Assembly (NCBI GenBank): GCA_034112085.1
Contig: JAWUWD010000106.1
Location: 1 to 20,570 of the forward strand
Reading direction: 5' to 3'
DNA from: JAWUWD01 sp034112085
GTDB lineage: Bacteria > Bacteroidota > Bacteroidia > Cytophagales > Cyclobacteriaceae
DNA: 20,570 nucleotides
Shown one piece after another: positions 6,999 through 14,514 of this stretch; positions within the stretch are counted from its first letter, which is position 1, and every line of letters starts with the position of its first letter. The translations under genes were made by a program, and so were the position numbers. A model generated the notes under the pieces. It had not been told where the DNA came from and ran no database searches. It saw only the letters and a program-made list of their open reading frames with translations.

Positions 6999-9900
6999 AT
7001 GTTCAACACATTCTTTCTAAAAGAAGTGGCCTCGGGGCTGAAAAGACCAATGGTCTACATCTTTCTTTTGATTATCACCTTGCTTGTATTTCTGAGCGTT
7101 GTCAGTGAAAGTAGCACATTGGGTGGCGCTGTCGGCAGTATACTCAAAAACTCTCCACACATTTTTGCTATATACACTTCCAAATTATCCATTTTTGGAT
7201 TATTGATCGCTACAGCGTATTTCAACAATGCGGCACTAAGAGACTATCACACCAACTTCAACGAGATCATCTTTAGTACACCCGTTGAAAAATCGAGTTA
7301 CTTCTTTGGTAGATTTTTTGGCGCTTTAGTATTGTCTACCATTCCATTATTGGGTGTATTTATAGGCTTTCTACTTGGATCTGACATCGGACCTGCAGCT
7401 GGCTGGATCGAGGCAGACAGAATGGGTGATATTCATTTCTCTACTTTTATCAACAATTACTTTTTGTTCATTCTTCCCAATATGTTTTTTGCTGGAGCAA
7501 TCACATTTGCCATGGCCATCAAGTGGAAGAACACTGTCATCTCTTTTGTCGCTACTCTTATCATTATCATTGCGTACATGATATCAGGCACGCTTCTCTC
7601 AGAAATTTCTAATCAGAATTTGGCAGGGCTCACTGATATGTTTGGAATAAGAGCCTATCAAATTGATTCCAAATACTACACCATCGCAGAAAAAAATATT
7701 TCTGGCGCATCCTTCAATGGATTACTTTTAATGAATAGAATAATTTGGTCTGGAATGGGATTATTAATACTAGTAACCTCCTATTTCTCATTCTCATTTG
7801 TCCATCAGCACAAAAAATACAAGAAGAAAAGTGATAAGAATGAAATCACGTCAAAAGTGAAGACTTTTCTAAACCCTAAAGTAAAATCAAGCTTCAACCT
7901 AAGCACAGACAAGACACAATTTATCAGCTTCTTCAAAATCAGTTTTTACAGTATAGTGCGGAGTACCACATTCAAAATATTATTCCTTTTTAGTGCGATC
8001 ATAGTGATTGCAACATTCATTAATGGCTTCGAGTACTATGGTCTTCAATCGTATCCTGTGACCTACAAGTTGATGAATGCCACTAATATTATTAGTTATC
8101 TTTTATTAACTATCATTGTCGTGTTTTTTAGCGGTGAGTTAGTTTGGAATGACAGAACTAGCAATATTCATGGAGTAATCGATGCGACTCCGCACAATTC
8201 ATTCATCGTGCTTTTGGCCAAAACAAGTTCCTTGGTGGCATTAGTAGTGCTATTAGATTTGTTTTTTATTGTCGTGTCTATTGGATTCCAATTGGCCAGC
8301 GGCTACACCCATATTGAACTTGGCGTATATCTTCAGAATTTCATTTACGGTACATTACCTAACAGCATCATATGGGCATGCTTATTAGTTGGTGTTCAGG
8401 TAATTGTCAACCATAAATACATAGGCCACTTCGTAGCCATCATGCTTCTATTGTTGTCTGAATCAATCATGGAAGGTTTCGGAATTTTGACTGAAATGAT
8501 AAATATTGGTAACGCGCCTTTACTGAATTATTCAGACATGAATGGGTTCGGTGCAGGACTTCCCATTACACTTTGGTTTAATTTATACTGGATGCTCTTC
8601 GGTGTATTGATTTTAGCGATTGCTGGCCTTCTCTGGGTAAGAGGCTCTTCTCTTAACATTAAGAGTAGATTGAAATCCATAAAGAAGCACTTTACGAAGC
8701 AGTATGCTATCGGCATGAGTTCAATCGCGTTTTTATTTCTAGTAACATCATGTGCGATTTATTACAACACACAGGTACTCAATGATTATGTTGCGCCAAA
8801 CACCTTAGAACTGAATCAGGTGAAATATGAAAAGAAGTACAAGAAATATCAGGGTGTACTACAACCGAAAATTACAGAGGTAAAATACGAAGTGGATATA
8901 TACCCAGAAGAGCGTGACTTTTTAGCTAAGACCTACCTCACATTGGAGAATAAGACAGATGAGGCAATCGATTCTCTACATTTCACATTCCTTAATGTAC
9001 CCTATAGTTCTATTATGGTCAATGCGCAATGGGATATCAAATTGAACATCCCAAATGCTACGCTGGCGGTAGATGATATCGAAATTGGTTATCAGATTTA
9101 CAAATTGAACGAACCATTATTGCCAAATACCACCATGAAAATTGAGGTAAACGCTGCCTATATCAGCCAAGGGTTTGAAAATTCGGTTTCGAATATAAGA
9201 GTTTCAACGAACGGCACTTTTGTAGATCACTCTTCTATAATGCCAGCATTTGGATACAATGAATTGAATGAACTCAGTGATGAAAATGACCGAAATAAGT
9301 ATGGCTTGCCTCCAAAAGAACGCATGGCTAAATTGCAGGAGAACAGCTCTAATAAGATGAAAAACTACGTTTCAGGAGGCGTATCTGACTGGGTTGTTGG
9401 AGAAACGATTATTTCAACTTCAGGCGATCAAACGGCTATTGCTCCAGGATCATTGGTCAAAGAATGGAAGCAAGATGGAAGGAATTATTATCATTATAAA
9501 TCTGACCATAGCACGCTTCATTATTTCAATTTCATGTCAGCCAGCTATGAAGTAGCTCGTAAGAAATGGAAGGGTGTAGATATTGAAGTGTATTACGACA
9601 AGGCGCATGACTATAATATCGGAATGATGTTGGATGCCGTAGAGAGCTCGTTGGAATATTTCACCAGTAATTTTGGCCCGTACTACCATAAGCAAGCAAG
9701 GATCATAGAGTTTCCAAACTTTCTTCAGTTTGCTGAAGCATTCCCAGGCACCATGCCCTATTCAGAATCGTATGGATTCATAACCAATCTGGAAGGAGAA
9801 AGCGATAACAATATTATTCAATCAGTTATCGCTCATGAAATGGCACACCAATGGTGGGCACACCAATTGATCGGTGCAGATGTACAAGGTGCCGCAATGT

Positions 9901-10613
9901 TATCCGAAAGTTTCTCTGAATACGGTGCTTTGATGGTAATGAAGAACTCCTTGAAAAATGATCATCATATGAAAAAATTTCTAACGTATGATTTTGAAAA
10001 ATATTTGAGAGGAAGAAGCACTGAAACTGCAAAGGAATTGCCTTTGTACAAAGTAGAGAACCAAGGCTATATTCATTATGGCAAAGGCAGCTTGATCATG
10101 TATGCACTGCAAGACTATATCGGAGAAGATAAGGTAAACAGCGCATTGAAGAGCTTTTTGCAAGAATTCAGATATAAAGATCCTGCCTATCCTACAACTC
10201 TAGACTTTTTAGAACATTTAGCACCTCATGTTCCTGATTCTCTAAACTACCTTATCACTGATTGGTTTAAAGAAATCACCCTTTATGATTATCGATTGAA
10301 AGATGCCACATATCAGTCGATTGATAATGGCAAATACCAGGTGTCTATAGATATTGAAGCTTTTAAAATTAAGGCTGACAGCACAGGCATTGAAACTAAA
10401 GTGCAGCTAAATGATTGGGTTGATATTGGTGTATATGGCGAAGATAATGAGGAAGACTTAATTTATTCTAAAAGAGTGTTTTTCAATGACAGTCTGATGA
10501 ATTTCACTTTTGAAGCAAATTCTCTTCCTTCAAAAGCCACGATAGACCCTAAAAGATTGTTGATAGAAAGAGTAATCACAGATAATACGCTATCTGTAGA
10601 GGAAGTTAAATAA
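6999..10613 (+). CDS. ABC permease fused to M1 aminopeptidase-like domain
   Basis: This is a 1204-residue fusion. The first ~600 residues hold about 13 hydrophobic helices in two sets separated by a lysine-rich stretch (YKKKSDKNE), consistent with two ABC-2-type membrane halves in one chain. The rest is a soluble domain like M1 metallopeptidases: a beta-rich N-terminal part, then the zinc motif HEMAH at 946-950 and a glutamate in LSESFSEY (Glu970). The gap from the second His to Glu970 is 19 residues, one more than the classical HExxH-x18-E, and the GxMEN exopeptidase loop is replaced by PGTMPYSES. A likely catalytic tyrosine lies in YIHYGKGSL. It may cleave a peptide or act in transport of one; this is inference. 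The frame extends to an ATG at 6918 inside the ATPase gene, but MFNTFFLKEV at 6999 is the sensible start. The terminator at 10622-10649 closes the operon. Confidence 0.9.
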   Translation: MFNTFFLKEVASGLKRPMVYIFLLIITLLVFLSVVSESSTLGGAVGSILKNSPHIFAIYTSKLSIFGLLIATAYFNNAALRDYHTNFNEIIFSTPVEKSSYFFGRFFGALVLSTIPLLGVFIGFLLGSDIGPAAGWIEADRMGDIHFSTFINNYFLFILPNMFFAGAITFAMAIKWKNTVISFVATLIIIIAYMISGTLLSEISNQNLAGLTDMFGIRAYQIDSKYYTIAEKNISGASFNGLLLMNRIIWSGMGLLILVTSYFSFSFVHQHKKYKKKSDKNEITSKVKTFLNPKVKSSFNLSTDKTQFISFFKISFYSIVRSTTFKILFLFSAIIVIATFINGFEYYGLQSYPVTYKLMNATNIISYLLLTIIVVFFSGELVWNDRTSNIHGVIDATPHNSFIVLLAKTSSLVALVVLLDLFFIVVSIGFQLASGYTHIELGVYLQNFIYGTLPNSIIWACLLVGVQVIVNHKYIGHFVAIMLLLLSESIMEGFGILTEMINIGNAPLLNYSDMNGFGAGLPITLWFNLYWMLFGVLILAIAGLLWVRGSSLNIKSRLKSIKKHFTKQYAIGMSSIAFLFLVTSCAIYYNTQVLNDYVAPNTLELNQVKYEKKYKKYQGVLQPKITEVKYEVDIYPEERDFLAKTYLTLENKTDEAIDSLHFTFLNVPYSSIMVNAQWDIKLNIPNATLAVDDIEIGYQIYKLNEPLLPNTTMKIEVNAAYISQGFENSVSNIRVSTNGTFVDHSSIMPAFGYNELNELSDENDRNKYGLPPKERMAKLQENSSNKMKNYVSGGVSDWVVGETIISTSGDQTAIAPGSLVKEWKQDGRNYYHYKSDHSTLHYFNFMSASYEVARKKWKGVDIEVYYDKAHDYNIGMMLDAVESSLEYFTSNFGPYYHKQARIIEFPNFLQFAEAFPGTMPYSESYGFITNLEGESDNNIIQSVIAHEMAHQWWAHQLIGADVQGAAMLSESFSEYGALMVMKNSLKNDHHMKKFLTYDFEKYLRGRSTETAKELPLYKVENQGYIHYGKGSLIMYALQDYIGEDKVNSALKSFLQEFRYKDPAYPTTLDFLEHLAPHVPDSLNYLITDWFKEITLYDYRLKDATYQSIDNGKYQVSIDIEAFKIKADSTGIETKVQLNDWVDIGVYGEDNEEDLIYSKRVFFNDSLMNFTFEANSLPSKATIDPKRLLIERVITDNTLSVEEVK

Positions 10614-10621
10614 ATAATTTG

Positions 10622-10649
10622 AGCAAACGTCTATTAACAGGCGTTTGCT
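10622..10649 (+). terminator. terminator hairpin after the ABC/M1 operon
   Basis: An 11-pair stem (10622-10632 with 10639-10649, one T-G wobble) encloses the 6-base loop ATTAAC. It begins nine bases after the permease stop codon. No strong T-run follows, as is common for Bacteroidota terminators. It may also help stop transcripts arriving from glpK on the other strand. Confidence 0.6.
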
Positions 10650-10716
10650 TATATGGTTTAGTAAGAACCAATCTATAAATCTTATCGACCACTCCCTTCA
10701 CAATTCTCAAGTTGTA

Positions 10717-10845
10717 TATTCTGGTGTTTGATGTTTGGTATTCGAACGAAATTTCAATCTATAACTTGATACCCAATGTTCTATTCTCTTCTTTCTACTT
10801 GACACTTTTTACTAAATACTTTGTACTTGATACTCCCTACTCCTT
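10717..10845. repeat. degenerate heptanucleotide tandem array
   Basis: The trinucleotide ACT recurs at 10797, 10804, 10811, 10818, 10825, 10832 and 10839, an exact 7-base period over seven units such as ACTTGAC, ACTTTTT and ACTTGAT. Upstream, GTGTTTG (10724), ATGTTTG (10731) and GTATTCG (10738) follow the same period, with a more degraded middle. The array overlaps the stop codon of glpK (10837-10839 on the plus strand). Confidence 0.6.
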
Positions 10846-12321
10846 CAGCCATCCCATTGTTCTCTTCACTGCCTTTTTCCAACCTTTATAAAGCCGTTCT
10901 CTTTTCTCAGAAGACATTTGTGGTTTGAAAATCGTTTGATCAGTACCTTCTTCAAGGTCAGACATCTGCCAAAGACCTGCAGACAATCCGGCTAAAAGCG
11001 CAGCACCCATCGCAGTAGATTCCAAGATTTGTGGACGGTGTACTTCTGCATCGAGCATATCTGCCTGAAATTGCATCAATAGATTATTAGCGGTAGCGCC
11101 ACCATCAACTTTCAGTATTTTCAATTCGATTTTGGCATCTTGCTCCATCGCCATCAATACATCTTTGGATTGGTAGGCCAAAGCATCCAAGGTGGCCTTA
11201 GCCAAATGTGCTTTCCCGGTATCTCGCGTAAGTCCGAATATCGCTCCTCTCGCATACATATCCCAATAAGGTGCGCCTAGCCCGGCAAAGGCAGGCACCA
11301 CATAGACTTCTTCATCGTCTCCAGCCTCTTGTGCCAGCAGCTCTGAGTCCTCCGCATTATCAAAAAGTTGCAGCCCATCTCTCAACCACTGAATAGCGGC
11401 ACCCGCGATAAAAACACTTCCTTCTAAAGCATATGATACTTTACCATTCACACCCCAAGCGATAGTCGTCAAGAGGCCATTTTCTGAGGCCACTTTTTCA
11501 TCTCCTGTATTCATCAGCATAAAACAGCCTGTGCCATAGGTATTCTTGGCCATGCCTGACTTGAAACATTTCTGTCCAAACAAAGCCGCCTGTTGATCAC
11601 CGGCTACTCCTCTGATGGGAATATTGACACCATCAATAATTGCCATTCCAAAATCTCCAGAGGAGTCTCTGACTTCTGGCAACATCGAGATAGGAATATC
11701 CAACTCCTCTAACATTCTATTATCCCATTGCAGCTCATTGATATCATAGAGCATTGTACGGGAAGCGTTGCTATAGTCAGTCGCATGCACCTCGGCATTG
11801 GTCAGCTTCCAAATCAGCCATGTATCTATGGTCCCAAACAGCAACTCGCCATTATCCGCTTTCTGTCTTGCTCCTGCTACATTGTCCAATATCCATTTTA
11901 CTTTGGTACCTGAGAAATAGGCATCAATCACCAATCCTGTAGTATGCTGCACATGCCCAGATAGCCCTTTTTCTTTCAGTTCTTCACAAATACTGGCGGT
12001 ACGCTTGTCCTGCCATACGATGGCATTGTATATAGGGATACCAGTAGACTTATCCCAAACTACCGTGGTCTCTCGTTGATTGGTAATTCCGATGCCTGCG
12101 AACTCCTCTATCTCAATATTGGCTTCTTTGATTACCTGCTGAGTAACCGACCATTGGCTTTCCCAAATCTCCATAGGATCATGCTCTACCCAGCCAGGTT
12201 TTGGAAAGTATTGTATAAACTCCTTTTGAGACGTGGCAATTATTCTTTGCTGTTGATCAAAGACTATTGCCCGAGAACTGGTCGTCCCTTGATCTAGTGC
12301 GAGGATATATTTTTTGTTCAT
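10837..12321 (-). CDS. glpK: glycerol kinase
   Basis: The enzyme phosphorylates glycerol with ATP to sn-glycerol-3-phosphate in the cytoplasm, the entry step of glycerol use. The 494 residues match the usual length. The FGGY-kinase phosphate-binding motif LDQGTTSSRA is at 9-18, followed by GWVEHDPMEIW, GITNQRETTVVWD, TGLVIDAYFSGTKVKW, GTIDTWLIWKLT, GVAGDQQAALFGQ, GTGCFMLMNTG, VVPAFAGLGAPYWD and the C-terminal VDGGATANNLLMQFQAD, a set diagnostic of GlpK. The gene is single, divergent from a monoglyceride-lipase-like hydrolase with 66 bases between the start codons. The product supplies the substrate of GlpD (368-1981). Its 3' end lies in a heptamer repeat array. The identification is secure. 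Confidence 0.97.
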   Translation of the reverse strand: MNKKYILALDQGTTSSRAIVFDQQQRIIATSQKEFIQYFPKPGWVEHDPMEIWESQWSVTQQVIKEANIEIEEFAGIGITNQRETTVVWDKSTGIPIYNAIVWQDKRTASICEELKEKGLSGHVQHTTGLVIDAYFSGTKVKWILDNVAGARQKADNGELLFGTIDTWLIWKLTNAEVHATDYSNASRTMLYDINELQWDNRMLEELDIPISMLPEVRDSSGDFGMAIIDGVNIPIRGVAGDQQAALFGQKCFKSGMAKNTYGTGCFMLMNTGDEKVASENGLLTTIAWGVNGKVSYALEGSVFIAGAAIQWLRDGLQLFDNAEDSELLAQEAGDDEEVYVVPAFAGLGAPYWDMYARGAIFGLTRDTGKAHLAKATLDALAYQSKDVLMAMEQDAKIELKILKVDGGATANNLLMQFQADMLDAEVHRPQILESTAMGAALLAGLSAGLWQMSDLEEGTDQTIFKPQMSSEKRERLYKGWKKAVKRTMGWLKE

Positions 12322-12387
12322 GCCATTAGTTAGAATTAGTCATCTAAAATAAATATTTTGCAGTAGATACCACTGACTCTCCAGCTT

Positions 12388-13230
12388 ATGAATGAAAATA
12401 TTTTTGACTTTTCCACAACAGATGGCACTTCACTGAAAGCTGTGACGTGGGATAACACAGAATCCCCAAAGGCAATATTAGCCATCGTTCATGGTCATGG
12501 TGAGCATAAGATGCGGTATAAACACGTAGCTGAACACTTCACTAAAAGTGGGTATCAAGTATATGCGATGGACAATCGAGGTCACGGAGAGTCCTCTGGT
12601 AAAAAAGGGCACTCACCTTCACATGATCAACTCATTGATGATGTAGAGCAATTTCTTGCGGCTATCAGAAGTACACACAATGACCTTCCGATTATCCTTT
12701 ATGGACATAGCATGGGCGGAAATATCGTTGCTAATTATGTACTCAAGAGAAAGACAAGTGAGTTGGCAGGTGTAGTACTCACTTCACCAATGTTCAAACT
12801 GGCATTTGATCCACCAAAATGGAAAGTGACCCTCGGCAATATGATGGCGAACATTTGGCCTTCCTTGGTGCAACCAACTGGATTGGAAACAAAACATATT
12901 TCGACTGACTTAGACGAGGTCAAAAAGTATGAAGATGATACTTTAATTCATGATAAAATGTCAGCTGGACTATTCACTGGACTTATTGAGGGTGGTGAAT
13001 GGGCAGTTGCCAATGCGAGTGAACTCACCACTGCTACTTTGGTGATGCATGGTACTGATGACCAGATCATTTCCTACGAAGGCAGTAAGATGTTTGCACA
13101 GAATGCAGGTGAGAAAGTCACTCTTAAACTTTGGGAAGGTATGTATCATGAGCTCCAAAATGAAAAAGAGAAAGAAAAAGTGTTAGACTTCATGCTTAAC
13201 TGGACGGAGCAATTGGTTCTAGGATCTTAG
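12388..13230 (+). CDS. alpha/beta hydrolase, monoacylglycerol lipase-like
   Basis: This 280-residue cytoplasmic serine hydrolase has no signal peptide or membrane segment. The oxyanion-hole segment VHGHGEH is at 34-40, followed by YAMDNRGHGESSGKKGHSPS, typical of the Hydrolase_4 (monoglyceride lipase/lysophospholipase) group. The nucleophile elbow GHSMGG places Ser108; the acid is probably Asp225 in HGTDDQI, and His254 in MYHEL completes the triad. A lid-like region (about 135-195) lies between. It likely hydrolyses monoglycerides or lysolipids. The divergent placement beside glpK fits a role in freeing glycerol, though exact substrate is not determined by sequence. The last codons (VLGS and the stop) are made of 7-base repeat units that continue to the pfk stop codon. 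Family confidence is high, substrate confidence moderate. Confidence 0.88.
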   Translation: MNENIFDFSTTDGTSLKAVTWDNTESPKAILAIVHGHGEHKMRYKHVAEHFTKSGYQVYAMDNRGHGESSGKKGHSPSHDQLIDDVEQFLAAIRSTHNDLPIILYGHSMGGNIVANYVLKRKTSELAGVVLTSPMFKLAFDPPKWKVTLGNMMANIWPSLVQPTGLETKHISTDLDEVKKYEDDTLIHDKMSAGLFTGLIEGGEWAVANASELTTATLVMHGTDDQIISYEGSKMFAQNAGEKVTLKLWEGMYHELQNEKEKEKVLDFMLNWTEQLVLGS

Positions 13231-13250
13231 TTCTAGGATATAGGTTTGGG
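13216..13250. repeat. heptamer repeat filling a convergent gene junction
   Basis: Five 7-base units lie end to end: GTTCTAG (13216), GATCTTA (13223), GTTCTAG (13230), GATATAG (13237) and GTTTGGG (13244). The exact 10-base direct repeat GTTCTAGGAT recurs 14 bases apart, two units. The array covers the final codons of the hydrolase gene and the whole 20-base gap, ending where the pfk stop codon begins. Confidence 0.5.
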
Positions 13251-14348
13251 CTAATCTCCAAACGAGATTCCAATCCCTTTAGCTGCTTTGATGAGGTAAG
13301 AATCCTTTTTGATGAAATTGTAATCCTTGATCGCATCGATAAGTGGAACAGTAGTTATATCATTGCCTCTAAAAGCTACCATCTTCCCATATTCTTTGTC
13401 GAGTACCATTTCAAAAGCCTTGATTCCAAAGAGGGTCGCTAAAATACGATCGAAAGCAATAGGAGTTCCTCCACGCTGTGTATGTCCTAATACCGCCTCT
13501 CTAATATCAGCTTTACACCCGGCTACTTTGAGTTGTTGAGAGAGTTCATAGGCAACTCCGCCAAGTCTTGGTTTTCCATAGCCAAGTTCTTCTGCTTCAA
13601 ATGACAACGCTTCACCTGCTATTGGTTTAGCACCTTCTGCCATCACAATATTGGCAAACCCTTTACCTTTTATGTATCGTTTGTTAAGGCTTTTTACGAC
13701 TTTGTTGATATCATATGGGATCTCTGGGATCAGACATACATCAGCTCCACCAGCAAGCGCAGTATGTAAAGCGATCCAACCCGCATCTCTTCCCATCACC
13801 TCCATGATCATCACGCGATGATGACTCTCCCCTGTGGTCACTAACTTATCAAGGCTGTCAGTTGCGATCTGTACAGCGGTTCTAAATCCAAAAGTCAGAT
13901 CTGTTGAAGACAAATCGTTATCAATGGTCTTTGGCACTCCAATGATATTGAGGCCCTTTTGTTGGAGTTGATGTGAAATACTCTGCGAACCTTCTCCTCC
14001 CACATTAATGACTGCCTCGACATTGAGCTCTTTAAGCTTGGCGATCAGCTCATCCGATCTGTCCAATTCATACCAGCTTCCATCTTCCTTTTGTGTTGGA
14101 AAACTGAAAGGGTTTCCCTTACTGGTAGTTTTCAGAATCGTTCCTCCTTTGACATGAATCCCAGCAGTCTTTTTCTTAGTAAGCTTCATAAGCTCCATAG
14201 GCTCTTTCAAGATTCCGTTGAAGGCTTCCATGCTGCCCAAAACTTCCCATTCCTTTTCTTTCCTTGCCCGCTTGACAACTCCACGAATTACCGCATTTAG
14301 CCCTGGACAATCTCCCCCTCCAGTCAATATCATCACTCTTTTCTTCAT
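13251..14348 (-). CDS. pfkA: 6-phosphofructokinase
   Basis: The enzyme phosphorylates fructose-6-phosphate to fructose-1,6-bisphosphate in glycolysis. The 365 residues are slightly longer than the ~320 of E. coli PfkA, owing to inserts in the N-terminal half. Motifs are the nucleotide loop GGGDCPGLNAVIRG (10-23), GGEGS (117-121), GVPKTIDND (137-145) with catalytic base Asp143, the substrate segment MEVMGRDAGW (182-191) and GHTQRGGTP (288-296). Gly120 sits where ATP-dependent enzymes have glycine and PPi-dependent ones aspartate, which favours ATP. However, Lys140 sits where E. coli has glycine and PPi enzymes have lysine, so donor use is best called probable ATP. The gene is single and converges with the hydrolase. 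Confidence 0.93.
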   Translation of the reverse strand: MKKRVMILTGGGDCPGLNAVIRGVVKRARKEKEWEVLGSMEAFNGILKEPMELMKLTKKKTAGIHVKGGTILKTTSKGNPFSFPTQKEDGSWYELDRSDELIAKLKELNVEAVINVGGEGSQSISHQLQQKGLNIIGVPKTIDNDLSSTDLTFGFRTAVQIATDSLDKLVTTGESHHRVMIMEVMGRDAGWIALHTALAGGADVCLIPEIPYDINKVVKSLNKRYIKGKGFANIVMAEGAKPIAGEALSFEAEELGYGKPRLGGVAYELSQQLKVAGCKADIREAVLGHTQRGGTPIAFDRILATLFGIKAFEMVLDKEYGKMVAFRGNDITTVPLIDAIKDYNFIKKDSYLIKAAKGIGISFGD

Positions 14349-14468
14349 AGTCTCTTTTTATTACTTCTCAATAGCCTATTTCGTAAGATAATGAACTAAT
14401 AGAGGAAATATAATAGTTAATGATGATTTTAATAATAATCCGTTTTATCATTCAACTCAGTTAATTCA

Positions 14469-14497
14469 TTGCTTATCTATATTGATTTTATATTTTG
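14469..14497 (+). promoter_or_regulatory. candidate promoter for priA
   Basis: TTG at 14469-14471 is followed by TATATTTTG at 14489-14497 (19 bases to the inner TATTTTG). This resembles the -33 and -7 elements of Bacteroidota promoters. The ATG of priA at 14515 lies 17 bases after the box, giving a leader of about 10 bases. Confidence 0.35.
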
Positions 14498-14514
14498 CGA
14501 GCACTTGACATTAT

